A stretch of 64,000 nt of DNA, from NCBI GenBank assembly GCA_027943335.1, contig BSBK01000872.1, positions 487,001-551,000 of the forward strand, read 5' to 3'. A program made the position numbers and the translations under genes. The notes beneath the pieces are model-generated. The model was given only the letters and a program-made list of their open reading frames with translations, was not told the origin of the DNA and ran no database searches. Positions 1-11,775 of the stretch are shown here, piece by piece. The DNA comes from Chamaecyparis obtusa. Taxonomy: Eukaryota > Streptophyta > Pinopsida > Cupressales > Cupressaceae. Positions within the stretch are counted from its first letter, which is position 1, and each line of letters opens with the position of its first letter.

Positions 1-2250
1 AATGGCCACAAAACATTCACTTGCCACTAACGCCTCCAACAGTCATGGCTGAAACCTTCAATGCATGCTTGCATGTATTTCTCTATAGGGCCCAAGAACA
101 ATCACACACAACTATGATCACCGCAAGGTCTAACCAAATAAAAAGTACATGACATCTGGCTTCTCACAAAGTAGAATCCTGGTCTACTTTCATCAAGAAA
201 GAAATTGTCATCAGGAATTGCCTTTGCCTTCCCTATACTTTTTTCCAAACTTTACATCTTGTAACTTCTCCTTTTGCCTGTAGAACGGTTCCATCTTGTA
301 AATGAGGGTGAAGTATAGATGATCCATTTGATGTGTACATTTTTTTTGATGGTAGCAAAGGTACCACATCTTCAACATGCAATGGTACAATTCTATGGCA
401 ACATTTGTGTCCTAGTTTGAATGTGGGAAGACTCTAGAGCTTTTTGCCCACATTTCTATGTGTACAATGCATGACTAGCTTTAAAGGAAATGCACTATAA
501 TTAACAGAACAAGTATTGCAAAATAAAAACATGGTTGCACAAAAAGACAGAGATCTCTTACCTATACGGTCATCTCCTTGACACCATGTCCTAAACAAAT
601 AGTCTAGAAATTGTGGTTGATCAGAAAACTCAACAAAAAACTCATATAATAACCTATGAGTGATTTCCTCACTCTCACCCATTGTCATCATTATTGTGTC
701 GAGGCATTGAAACATTGCCTTCACTCGATCTTTCGATGCATACTTCTGCACATTCTTCAGCCATGCTCAATGAACGTTCCAAGTGCATATAATGGCATGA
801 CATTGAAAAGATGCCTTGGTGCACATGAATAGGAGCATGACTAGGGTCAGTGATAAAAAATTGGGTAAACATAATTCCATATGGAGTTGAAATGCCAGTT
901 GAAATGGATGGTCAAACTAAGAGATAAAGAACTTATTGAATGGCCTGTATCTCAGTATTGGTATCATCAGTCAAGAAAGCATTCACCATCCACCTATTTC
1001 TAGCCTCCTTTCCTCATCTACAAATAACAAATAGCCACCCTTCAATGTCCTCGATCATGTTATGGGAGGACATGAAATATGCAACAGGAACCCCAGATTG
1101 TTGCTTATCAAACATGACCAGTGAGTACAGCTGATACTACACGTGGTAAAGACAACAACGATAATGACAATATTTTAATGACATATAATGAATAGGAAAG
1201 AGTTTTCACTACTCACTCCAAGCATGATTGTAGATGACTCACCCCATATTTGTTGGTGGAAAATGTCAAATCCATGGAGATTATAGAATTGTGTGAGTGT
1301 CAAACCATCATATCAAGCATCTGTGGGGTTTGGATACCCATAATGAAAGGTGTCCCATCATTCTATGGCTGTTTCCAATAGAATAAATTATTTTGATCCA
1401 ATTGTTTCCATTTAAGGATACTAGTGGGGTCATGAACATATCTTTGGGCTCAACTGGACTTCACTCTTCTCCATGCATTCATTACATCTTTCTGCGTTAG
1501 GAAGGTATCTCTCCTCTACAACATACCCAAAAAATATGGATCGATCAGATGTCTATCCATGACAGCATCCACAATGACATCCATTGCCAATAGGTCCTCT
1601 ATGTAAGCCTTGCATTCCGTAGAAAGGTGAGGCACAAACTTAGAACGTGGCTCATTGCTCACATCATTTACACCATGACAATCTATACCATCTGCATCTA
1701 CGTGAAACATTTTAGTGAAAATCAAAACAGCCACGTCCGGTCTACCAAACATAACCTTAACATTCAAGTGGCACTGACAACCCCTTTTCTTTATAAAGTG
1801 ATAGATGCATTTTTCTAGTGGTGCATTGTTCCTCTTATCATCTAGTCCAAACGAACACCAATAACTGCACATGAAGAGAGTCCTGTTGTAAACCATAAAT
1901 GAATTATGACAATTTGCAATCACAATTATAATGATGATTGTTTCTACTTATGCAGAATATATCTTCATTGTGTTTTCTCTGTACTCTTCATGCCCATGCT
2001 CTATGTGCTTCACACAAACAAATGCACATTCCATGCCTTCCCTCTTTGACTTTCCTATGAAAAAAGCCTCAATTCTGTTGACTGGAATTACTACACACAA
2101 GTTTGTCACCTCATCATCTTCCACACCAATTGGACTCCAATCAATTTCATTAGATGAGAAAGGATGCACACCACCACCTCCATCTTGCCCTTCAAGTTGC
2201 GCAAGAAAGTGCCACTTGCATTTTCTCCCCATCACCACAAAGTGCTAATA
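1..2250 (-). pseudogene. MULE (Mutator-like) transposase relic with SWIM zinc-finger remnant
   Basis: Reading the minus strand from about 2250 down to the window edge gives successive blocks of a plant Mutator-like transposase. In order these are: an N-terminal KKRGCQCH block with a conserved CHG near 1700; the start of the DDE domain near 1380-1230 (GTPFIMGIQTPQ, then HNS and MDLTF); a catalytic-core block at about 1130-930 (YSLVMFDKQQSGVPVA and the FLTDDTNTEI motif); a helical region at 751-570 ending FLDYLFRTWC; and a degenerate SWIM-like CDCSWAL remnant near 90. Several in-frame stops and frameshifts interrupt it, so it cannot encode a functional transposase. A GAG/GTGAGT donor-like site near 1234 and an acceptor-like AG near 1134 suggest one intron. 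The relic probably continues past position 1. Family assignment rests on motif order. No terminal inverted repeats were found. Confidence 0.75.
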
Positions 2251-4229
2251 AAAACTATCAAAAAATAAATTTTGTGGTTCATTGACAACATTAAGGGGTA
2301 GTCAAAAAACATAACAGATGTGTTTAAGCTCTTTACAAAATGCAACGTTGAAAAAATTTCAAAAGCAAATGAAAACAAAACCCGTTTTCGGTAAATTTAC
2401 ACGAACATTGTGTTTTCGCAAATCCAATGAAAAAAATTTTATCATCTTTTTATTATCTTTGGTGCATTTTCTATGGACATTAGCCACCGCTTGCATGATT
2501 CAACTTAAGATGTAGAATTTTTTTAAGTGCACAAATACACATTGGAAAACTTCAATTGTTTTCTATATTGTACGTCGCAAATACCTCGATGTAAGCTTTA
2601 CGGCCACTCCCAATGGGAAATGTTATGCACATGACTTCTATAGGGATAAAATTTGGTGCAGGAGCACCCACAATAAATAATGATTCATCAAAGTCCTAGG
2701 AACTTCTAGATTATGTTAGATCTATCATTTAGGCATCTAGACCAAACTGTAAGACCTAGTTCTAGGATTGGCACAAGTATAAGCCCTTGGTCAACTATGG
2801 TCAAAGATGGTCAAAGGGCTTAAAACCTTAGGATTTTTCTATTTTTAGGATTTAATGGTTTGGATCCATGTTGGATCATTAGATTTAGGTTTGGACCGAG
2901 TTTGGTCACCTAGGATAAAAAGTCACAAAATGTTGCAACAAAAGTTGTAAAGTTGTCGAGCAACTTTGACAACTTTTGTCAAAAATTGTAATTAACTTCC
3001 CAATGGCTACATAGTTTTAAAAATGGTGTGTAACCATTGGGAAAGACCTTCATAAGACCTGACAAGCGGGTGGAAGCTAATATGATGTAGTTTGACATTC
3101 GAAATCAATAAATAATATGACTATTTTCCTACAAATTCAAGTATCAAAAAATTCGTACGGATGTGTGCGGAGGCCTGAGCCTGAAAGATTGAAATTTTCG
3201 GTTGCACCTATGTTTTTGTTTCATTATTTCTTGATCACATGTTCTGTTCCCCTCAGAGTTGAAATTTATTCAAGTTTGATTCCTGGTTTTCCAGATTAAG
3301 AGCCCTGAACCAGGGTTTCACGAAAATTGTGGGTAATTTCCAATTCCACCATGGGAATTTGATGACCCTTGGTGGAATTCATGTTTTTCATATGTTCTTT
3401 AACATTTTGCAGGCACAGGTCCTCAACTTGTAGGGAAGTGGATTTCTATTAATGCCCTAGGTGTACATACCCATGTGTGCACCTTTTGAATTGTGACACC
3501 AGTCCACACAATTCACTACTAGAGAATCACCAAGCCCTGCAACTTGTTATTTCATAGTCTCAGATATATCCTCACATTATCCAAGCATTGGATTTGGATT
3601 TAGGTGTACAGAAGAGGAACTTGTAGTGCAAACCATAGCCTAATTAGGCCTAGTTCCAAGGTAGAATCAACATTCCATTGTGCCTTGCATTCACAATCAA
3701 GTCTTGTGCTCTTAGCATGTTTTGTTAAGCTCAAAAGGGTACCCAAATATATGATTATTTGGCAAGGTTGTGTGGAATAGTGTGTTCATAGTCATCATTT
3801 ATGCTTCTCAAAGGCTATAAGCCTAAAACTGGAACAATAAGACTAATATGCCCAAATTGATGTCTCTTTGGCATATGATTTTTTGTACTCTTGTGTCAGA
3901 AACCTAAATAGACCAATCAAAGTGTATGGTCAACTCTGGTTCTTATTGTAACAATTGGGGAAAATTTGTGCAAAATAACCGAAGCATCTGGTTGTCGGCT
4001 AGTGATTAGTTGGACTTGGAAGATTTGATAGAACTTAGTGATTGAGTACTCTTATAGATCAGGTTGTGATAACCTAGGATCAAGTCATTTCCTACACTTG
4101 TGATAAGTGTGAGAGGCACTTACTGTTGGGGAACTTTCTTTTAACCCCTACCTGAAACCTTTTAAAGAGTTTTAAGGACTAGTTTGGGTCATTGTTGGCA
4201 CTTCTGGCTGTCCGCTTTGCATCAAAATT
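2251..4229. other. Gene-free stretch with dispersed repeat fragments
   Basis: No supported gene. Near 2575-2650 there is one copy of the degenerate unit that is arrayed at 4230-4690 (shared words such as GTAAGCTT and AATGTTATGC). At 2925-2995 there is a palindromic stretch built from AAAGTTGTAAAGTTG and CAACTTTGACAACTTTTG, which resembles a sequence at 54290-54345. A TGTAAGACC at 2749 looks like the start of a plant LTR, but no matching end was found. Short ORFs here are random. Confidence 0.5.
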
Positions 4230-4690
4230 AATTATACTATACTGGTGCATAAAGTGTTGTGTGCTTTCTCTATCGACATAACCCGGGTTATCACTATAAC
4301 ATTTGGCATTTTGGGCCCATCCCCATGAGCAATGTTATGCCCATAACTTCTATCACCGTAACTTTATTTTTCCCAATGCCTCTGCGTAAGCTATTGTGTG
4401 TTTTTGACATCGGCATAACTCAGGGCATTAGAGTAAGAATTTGACCCCAACCCGATGTGAAATGCTATGCTAATAGGTTCTATCAATGTCAACTATTTTG
4501 TTTTTACTATCAGCATAACTCAACTCTTAACTGTAAGATTTTTGACCCCTAACGATGACCAATTTTATACCCTTAAATGATAACTTCTATCAGTGTACCT
4601 TCCTTTTGCTATACCGCTCAATAAAGTGTTGTAGGTTTTTCGCATTTATCATGCGAATGAAAAACATCCTAAGATTGCCTAATCGACGTA
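4230..4690. repeat. Degenerate tandem repeat, units about 100-137 bp
   Basis: Three to four diverged units follow each other. Each contains a CATAACT-type word (about 4274, 4411 and 4511), a TTTTGACCCC/TTTGGGCCC block, then AATGTTATGCCCATAACTTC or a variant. Spacing of the CATAACT word is 137 then 100 bp, so units have lost or gained sequence. Similar single units occur near 2575 and 7140. No coding potential is evident. Confidence 0.6.
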
Positions 4691-5769
4691 ATTTAGCCTC
4701 TTTGCTACGACAAATTACAGACACAAATTACACCCTGTTTTCTCTACTATGAGTCCCACTTTACCTACATTGCTGAAGATTTAAGGTTTAATCAGCAATA
4801 ATATTTGTCAATGTCAAACATTTCTTTTAGTCACACTTGTGTGATTAAATATATTTTGTGAAGTTTAAGGTTTAATTGGTAGTAATATTTCTGCCATATT
4901 TGTCAACATGGATGAAAAGGTAAGTACATAGGTGCGGGCTATTCTCTATTTTAGCTATTCGAATCACTTTTTCTTTGGTGAGACACATTACAACCATTCT
5001 GATGGGCATTATTACCATGATAGCCAGAGCTAACATTGTTCTTGTTTTGCGAATTGGAAAAGCCACTATTGTTTGTAAAATCAGTGAAAAGTTGGGTGAT
5101 CACTTAATTACTTTCAACCCCTTGTGATGGGCAATATTCTGCTAATACAAGATATTATCGCTTTTCACTACTTACCTATGTTGGTTTACAAATGTTGCTT
5201 TTCAATCGCGCAACATCAATTAGATATAACATGGACGAAAGGCAAAGTGCACAGAGCTGCACACTATTCTCTATTTTCGCCATTCCAATTGCTTTTATTT
5301 TTTCTATGCATGACTAAATATGGAAACTACTGAGTATTTTTTAACATTTTGGCATTTTGTTGTGTGTTTTTGCATGCTCATTCAAGGAGCAGCCATACCC
5401 TACACATTCACGGCTAGACTAATTTTTTTTTCCATGGACACCAAATGCCTATAACTACAATATTTTTGGTGCTCCTCGTGAATCTACAACCCAACCCAAT
5501 CAAAACCCAAATCCATTAATTGTTAAAACAATAATTCTATAGTAATGTGACATGAATACATGCTAATGTTCAAAACTCAAAACAAATCATATTTTTAAAA
5601 CTATTTAGACAAACTATTGTAACTCCCAAAAAATTCACACAAATACAAATAAATATAAATGTTGTTTTAAAAATTTATATATACAACATACCTGTTCTGG
5701 GCTTCTCTTCTAATTTAAAAATTCACCCAAAAATAAGCAATCTTTTCCATCTCCTAGTGAAGCCCTCTT
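4691..5769. other. Gene-free; weak segmental duplication
   Basis: No gene is supported. Segments 4915-4985 and 5238-5310 are diverged direct copies, sharing a CTATTCTCTATTTT core and a following GCCATTCCAATTGCTTT or variant. The rest is AT-rich DNA without recognisable motifs. Confidence 0.45.
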
Positions 5770-6262
5770 TAGAGAAAACGCAGAGTGCTTTTCCCCTTTC
5801 AAATGGATAAACTACTACCAATTTCACATAAAATGCAAGGTGCTTTTCGACTTTGAAATGAACAAACTTAACTTAACAAAAATGCAGAGTGCTTTCAATC
5901 AGACAAACCATTATTAACTTGACAGAAAACGTAAAGATCTTTCAAAAGGATATTAACTTTAGAGAAAATGCAGAGGGCTTACAATCAAACAAACCACTAT
6001 TAACTTCAGAGAAAACATAGAGAGCTTTTGAAATGATGAACCACTAATAACTTCAGAGAAAACACAGAGGGCTTTCAATAACACAAACCACTATTAACTT
6101 GACAGAAAACACAAAGAGATTTCAAATAAACCATTATTAACTTCAAAGGAAATGTAGAGGGCTTTCAATCATGCAAACCACTATTAAATTGACAGACAAC
6201 GCAGAGAGATTTTGAAAGGATGAACCACTATTAACTTCAGAGGAAACACAGACGGCTTTCAA
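5770..6262. repeat. 47-bp minisatellite, about ten monomers
   Basis: Monomers carry an AACTTCAGAGAAAAC or AACTTGACAGAAAAC core, then GCAGAGGGCTTTCAAT and AACAAACCACTATT. The AACTT word falls at 5916, 5955, 6002, 6049, 6096, 6139, 6186 and 6233, giving spacings of 39, 47, 47, 47, 43, 47 and 47 bp. Two core variants are mixed along the array. Monomers before 5916 are more diverged. No open reading frame runs through it. Confidence 0.85.
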
Positions 6263-6626
6263 ACCCGATTAACACTAGTAACTTACTTAAAAGTGAAGTA
6301 ATCCGTAAATTATAATAAAACTTTGTAGGACTTGATTTAAGGACGGGAAAAGGACTAGCTGAATTAAAGGCAAAAGAAGAAGATGCAAGACAAGTGAGTT
6401 GGTGGCCATAAATTCTCTTGTCCTTTGCCTACAGTAATTAATGGCAATTTGCTTTTGGTCCTTTTTCATTTGGTGCAGAACTGGTCATCTCACCATCGAA
6501 ACTATTATGGGTTTTCCTTTCTAGGTGCACAGGAGCGATTATGAAAACTATTATGTGTTTTTGACCACATGAGTGCAAGTGCACAAGTGTGATGTTCATA
6601 AAAAAGAATCTTCTTTTCTATGTTTC
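6263..6626. other. No recognisable feature
   Basis: AT-rich spacer between the minisatellite and a segmental duplication. No ORF resembles a known protein. Confidence 0.4.
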
Positions 6627-7310
6627 CGACAAAGGAATCAAGACACGCATCAAATAGGCATGACCCCGCAAAGGTTGAAAGAGCTTTAGTAACTACTTCA
6701 AGGGATAACACCATAATGACACTTGTCCACGGTTGGCCACCTAGCAATATCTTCACCATTAGAACATTTTTAATCTCATGGTTGGTGCTATTCCTTAATC
6801 CTCAATGTGAATGTCTATTATCTTAACGGGATCACACCTCATTGCCACTTGTCCATAGTAGCATCTATGAAGGTGAAGGTTATTTGGGCGGTTAATGTCA
6901 GACAGGCCTAGTTACTAACCACTGTAACATCCATTTGCATCCATCAAAAATGAATATCTCTACAACAGTTGTCAAATTTCTGAATGCACCAGTGTTTTCC
7001 ATGCCATCATCTCTGTAGAAAATGTAAGTATTATTTCTTTGGTCCCGCTTGAGTGAATTGATAGATATAGCTTGTGCGATTACATTTATGATTCCCTAAT
7101 GTAAGTGCACATGTGCATTGTGCCAAATGTTTTGTGTTTTTGACATGTCCGCATAACTATAAATGTAATTGTTGCTAACATTGTCTAGTCACTGCTACCA
7201 GACGCAGTAACCCCTAACATTTTGGACCAACATTTTATACCACACTTAACTATCTGTTTCATGTCCTTTCTTCGCAGTCTCCTTTGCACAGTTACTATCT
7301 TGACGAGTCC
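6627..7310. repeat. Segmental tandem duplication, copy 1
   Basis: This segment recurs in the same order at 7337-8072. Shared landmarks include AAAGGAATC followed by GGTTGAAAGAGCTT, ATCTCATGGTTGGTGCTAT, GTTAATGTCAGA, CCAGTGTTTTCCATGCCAT and CTATCTGTTTCATGTCCTTT. A short direct repeat, CCAGTATCAAG, lies at the junction with copy 2. Noncoding as far as can be seen. Confidence 0.75.
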
Positions 7311-7336
7311 AGTATCAAGGGACTCCCAGTATCAAG

Positions 7337-8072
7337 TCAAAGGAATCGGGACATGCATCAAACAAGTGTGATCCCTCGAAGGTTGAAAGAGCTTCAGTAA
7401 CTACTTGAAGGGATAATGCCATAATGCCATAATGCCACCTGTTTGTCGTGGTTGTCAATGGGGACTACATAACATCTGTTAAGCCATTAGGTGAAGCTTA
7501 TTTGGGTGGTTAATCAAACGGTGGACCACTTGCGGTTCCCTTGCGGTGATAGTTCAAGTACCTTACGTCAAATTTTTTCATTTATATCTTCACCGTTAGA
7601 TCATTTTTTATCTCATGGTTGGTGCTATCCATTAATCGTCAAGGTGCACGTCTTTTATCTCAATGAGATCACACATGATTGCCACCTGTCCACTGTTGTC
7701 GGTAGGACCACATATAGCATCTATTAAGGGGGTCTATGTTAAGCTTCCCAGTGAAGGTTGTTTGGCTAGTTAATGTCAGATAGGCCTGTTTACTAACTAG
7801 TGTAACATCTGGTTGCATCCTTCAGTCATCAAATTTATGAATGTACCAGTGTTTTCCATGCCATTATATCTGCAGAATAGGTAACCGTTAGGTGTTTTCC
7901 ATGCCACTATTTTCCATGTCATTATATTTGCAAAATAGGTAACTGTAAATGGAACTGTACCTAACATTGTCCTGTGACCGCTAGCAGATGCAGTAACCTC
8001 TATCATTTTATGCCACACCTAACTATCTGTTTCATGTCCTTTCTTCACAGTCTCCTTCACAAGGTTACTGTC
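7337..8072. repeat. Segmental tandem duplication, copy 2
   Basis: Diverged direct copy of 6627-7310, with about 150 bp of extra sequence near 7430-7590 and a local doubling of the TTTTCCATGCCA word near 7850-7930. It ends about 200 bp from the stop end of the receptor-kinase pseudogene at 8280-9047. Confidence 0.75.
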
Positions 8073-8279
8073 TCCTTATATAGTTAGATTTTTCAGTGCA
8101 TTGGACTGAACGGTTTTATTTTTTTTCTGGTCTAATTCACCTTTCATGTACTTCACTGCATGTCTCATCATCAGTTGAAAGAAAGAACCTATGTCCTTTC
8201 TTGTCGGGGATCCCATGGTCTCATTTATGCCTTTTTATGTATGTCACAATGTCAAAATTCTGTATGATGATGCATTCTT

Positions 8280-9047
8280 TCAGGAAGATAGCCGCATCCT
8301 ATTCAAGGATGTATATGTTTCATACAAACTAGGCTTATTATCCATGCTGAAATGGTAGTAGCGCTTGTTCTTCAGTTTTGAAATTTGACTAAAAGCACTG
8401 CCGTCCCAAGTTTTGCTTGCCCAATACTGTACAAAATTGTTACATGTTAGCATGAATTGTTTGACCCCAAATGGATCCACATGAAAGGAGTAAAGCCCAG
8501 GAGCAGGATCGAATGAGCTTTTCCAACAAACTATGTTTTGTTGCCCACCAAACCTCATCCCTAGCAACTAGGTGTCCACGGGATTGTCGAAACTCTGCCA
8601 AACAATGTTAGAATTATTGCCATTGCTGAGCATTACAAAATTACCAGAATCTAATATCACAGCCCGAGAGGCCTTCTTTGATATGTTGCTGGCCGACCAA
8701 AGAGATGCTCCCATTGCATCAAACAATCTGAGATCACCACCTTTTGACAACTTCAAAATGCTAGGTCTGTTTCTCGCAGGATTCTCCCTGTTAGCCACCC
8801 AAACAAATGTCTTTTCTATTATATTGGCATACCAGATGCCGATATACCAGTTCTTGGTACCATTTGGGTTGAAGAACCCCAATTTAAATGTGCTATTCTT
8901 TAAGATTATTGTCTGATTTCCTTTGATCGAGGTGCCCAAGGAAAGAGAGTCTCCACCCTCGACTGAAGCACCATAACTGTTTAGTTGGATACACACTGCA
9001 AAAACTAAAAACAGACTTAACCAAAACTTTTCCCTCATTTTGCACAT
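8280..9047 (-). pseudogene. G-type lectin S-receptor-like kinase, N-terminal half only
   Basis: In intact genes of this family the product is a plasma-membrane receptor kinase with an extracellular mannose-type B-lectin domain, S-locus glycoprotein and PAN domains, one membrane span and a Ser/Thr kinase. Here only the first 255 codons remain. The start (9047, or Met at 9038) is followed by a signal-peptide-like hydrophobic stretch (FWLSLFLVFAVCIQL), then the B-lectin domain with KLGFFNPNG, WYIGIWYAN, TFVWVANREN and LDSGNFVMLS, ending at WQSFDNPVDT. A TAG at 8568-8570 stands where the family usually has Trp; the same frame then continues to a TGA at 8280. S-locus, PAN, membrane and kinase regions are absent. 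A TIR element sits about 58 bp upstream of the start. The matching C-terminal half lies at 22915-24414. Confidence 0.88.
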
Positions 9048-9104
9048 CGCTACAGTGTTAGAGATGGAAGGAAGCTCTCTGCGGTAAAGTGTAAAGTTAT
9101 AATA

Positions 9105-10154
9105 GGGCCCGTTTGGTACATGGAATATGGGCCCATATTCTGGAATAGCATTTTCGGCTTTTTCTATTCTATGTTTGTGTCCATCTTAACAAGGAGGAAT
9201 TGGAATTTAGAAATTTCAATTTTGCCCAAAAAATGGGCATTTCATCTTCCATTTGAAAAGGTGGAATTAGAAATTCTCATTTTAATTTCACTTTTCAAAT
9301 GCTCATTTTATGTGCCGTCGGGTCCACTTGTTATTTATAATTTTTGACATCCGAAAATTTTAACCTTCACCATTTCCCTCTTTCATTTTCACCGACTGCT
9401 GCTCAGAAATTATTCGAAGCCTGCAGTGAGACCTTCTATTCTCTGTGCACGTGCTATTTCCTTGCATCGGCAGCAGTCAACATATCTTGCAATTTGGAGG
9501 GCCGACTAAGACATTTTGACGATTTGATGGATGCATTTTTGAAGGCTTTCCTTGCCTGAGGTTTCTGAGCAATGTGCTTACTTGCTCAAGCGAAATTCTA
9601 TGCAGCTCTGGCGGAAGTGGAGAAGAATGTGTCAGATAGGAACAAAGATTCCAATCTGAAGAACAGGTTCGGTCAATCACAGGTTCCATACACGCTGCTT
9701 TTTCTGGGCACCACTGATCTCTCCAATGAGGGTGGATTGACCGGCAAGGAAATTCCAAACAGTGTTTCTATTTAATCATTCTTGCCCTTCACTGCAGTTT
9801 TTGAGTTACAATTGTGTGCCTAAAACAGCTGCTGTGATGGTGGAGATTTTTAGTTTTCCGTTTGTGGCTCTGTACCTCGGCGAGCATTGCGTTACCGTGC
9901 ACTTGGTTTTTACTCTGCTAAACAGAACATTGAATGAAATGGATTTCTTTGATGTTTTGAAATTTCTGTGAAAATTTCTTTTCAGTTCAATGCATATTTC
10001 AATTTTGGCACCCAAACGCCCAAATTACATCTTCTCAGTCATCTTCCGGATGAATCAAACAGGTCAACACATATTCCAGAAATCATTTTAAAGATATGTA
10101 TCTTCCAGAATTGACTATATCTGAAATTTGGTATTCCAGCACCCAAACGGGCCC
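9105..10154. mobile_element. 1.05-kb terminal-inverted-repeat element (PIF/Harbinger- or MITE-like) carrying a gene fragment
   Basis: The left end GGGCCCGTTTGG (9105-9116) is matched by its reverse complement CCAAACGGGCCC at 10143-10154. The similarity continues inward with a shared TGGAATA. Both sides are flanked by ATA, a possible 3-bp target duplication. No transposase is encoded. The centre is richer in GC than the surroundings and includes a lipoxygenase C-terminus. A related GGGCCCATATTC motif occurs inside (9128) and just outside (10191). The superfamily is inferred from TIR sequence and duplication length only. Confidence 0.6.
9572..9775 (+). pseudogene. Lipoxygenase C-terminal fragment inside the TIR element
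   Basis: Sixty-seven codons end in GKEIPNSVSI and a stop, which is the characteristic C-terminus of plant lipoxygenases (non-haem iron dioxygenases of polyunsaturated fatty acids, whose last residue, Ile, is an iron ligand). Upstream in the same frame are LAEVEKNV, RNKDSNLKNR and VPYTLLF in the order usual for the family. The final Ile is kept. An in-frame TGA just before 9572 and the absence of everything N-terminal show it is only a fragment. A CTATGCAG before the ALAEVEK block could be a splice acceptor, so this may be a copied last exon. It lies between the inverted repeats at 9105 and 10154, suggesting capture by the element. Confidence 0.8.
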
Positions 10155-10924
10155 ATAGTGTTCATTTAATTATAGAAGTCACTGGAAAGTGGGCCCATAT
10201 TCCGGAAATTTCTGGAATACAAAACAGTTTGCAAACATGAATAAGCATGGTCGGTCAAGAAGTTATCATATTTAATGTAGTAGGTGCTCGGAGTTGGTAG
10301 AAATTACCAAATATTTCAAACACATATATTATAAAATTTTTTAAAAATTGTTCAGAGATATGATTTACGTATTCAAGTCAATAATGTGCTATTTCAAACG
10401 TCAAACAGTCTTGGATCACCTCGCTCTGAAAGTTTCAAAACGCCAGACCTGTTACGAACCTCCTCGTTTAAAAAATACTAAGTTGACTCTCAAAATCAGT
10501 GTTGTTTTTCCAAGCGCATGGAGAACTCGTTTCTTCTGTTAGTCCAGATACGTCAATCGTCCATGGTGGTGGTCAGCAAAATCTAATAGAAATTGTTAAA
10601 TTCAAATGTGAGATTTCGATTTTGTCGTGGAAATTTTGACTTATTTATTAAATTTTATATTTAACTGAAGAAATTGTAGACCAAAAATAACAACTATATA
10701 AATTATAATAAAGATGATGATTTTTGTAAGAAACTTTTTTTTCTTTTAAAAATTTTCTTATTTCATTGTGTAAAGAGTCTCCTTATCATTATCTTGGTAC
10801 AGCTTCCTATATTGTTTGCTTGTTTATCTATAATTATCATTATTTTGAGGCCTTGTGTACATTCATTTGGACTTAAAAGTCATTAGCACTGACTATTGTA
10901 TAAACCAAAGTCCTCCTTTGATGT
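10155..10924. other. AT-rich, no recognisable gene
   Basis: Contains a GGGCCCATATTCC segment at 10191 similar to the inner left end of the adjacent TIR element, perhaps a remnant of a related copy. Otherwise no feature was recognised. Confidence 0.4.
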
Positions 10925-11775
10925 ATTTCTGGCATTGTTTATGTGGCAAGTGTATCAGTAAACAGTTTGCGACTTTTTTTTTTCCAGTTTTGAGCAATAC
11001 TTTCAAAAGAAATAATTTGTTTGAAACATGATTAAAGCAGCCCCTATCTTCGGGAAAAAGTTTTCACATATATATTTTTACTCTATCATAGATCATGGAA
11101 TTAGTATAATAAAATGGTTACTAAATTCTTTTTAATGAAATAGTATGTTAATTAATATTTTTTATAAAGTTATATTTTATTTTATTTTATTTTAATTTAT
11201 TTTTCATGGGTAAAAGGTCGAGTAGAGAATAATTTTATTAATAAGTATTTAGAAAACCATCTTATTTTAATCAAAGGAATTTAATACTAATAAAGAAGGT
11301 CTAATATCTAACATTCATTCAATTATTCTTAGTACAATCATATCATGAAATGGGTGTTAGTGACTCATCTTCGAAGAGCCATAGCTTTCTCAAAATATAA
11401 TAGAATTAGACTGAATTAATGCAAAGTTGTAGGTTTTGATAATTCTGAATTTGATCCTAATTATTTCATAGTAACTGGCTTTCCAGTTTAATTTCTACAT
11501 TAAACTTAATGAGATCCTTACTATCATGAAATTAGAGTAATGACTTGACCATTAACATTATTTGAATATATCCAAATGCAACAACCCTAATTTCATCATC
11601 CATTAGCCATAAATTAATCAAACTAGAGAAGCATCAGGAAGAAGAATTGTTGCTAGCTGAAGCCATAAGAGAGCACAAACCCACAATAGCCCTTAAGTTA
11701 TTGAGGCCTCATATTCTCTTGTTTTGAAAGTAAGATATTATCAAGGCTAGAATAGCAGAAGAGAGAGTGGAAAGG
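10925..11775. repeat. Upstream segmental duplication, copy A
   Basis: From GCATTGTTTATGTGGCAAGT onward this segment matches 24425-26640 in order. Shared landmarks are GAGCAATA, GAAACATGATTAAA, TATCTTCGGGAAAAA, ATCATAGATCATGGAATT, GGGTAAAAGGTC, TTTAGAAAA, and GAAGAATTGTTGCTA near the end. Copy B carries two extra insertions. In both copies this DNA lies 5' of a lectin receptor-kinase pseudogene on the minus strand, so it probably derives from the promoter-side flank of a duplicated gene. Confidence 0.8.

Noticed and set aside
2749..3550. Possible solo LTR beginning TGTAAGACC
   Set aside because: No matching terminal sequence or target duplication could be identified.
8096..8332. Plus-strand ORF with a CTTTCAG/GAAGATAG acceptor-like site
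   Set aside because: No exon or family resemblance on that strand; it overlaps the end of the receptor-kinase relic.
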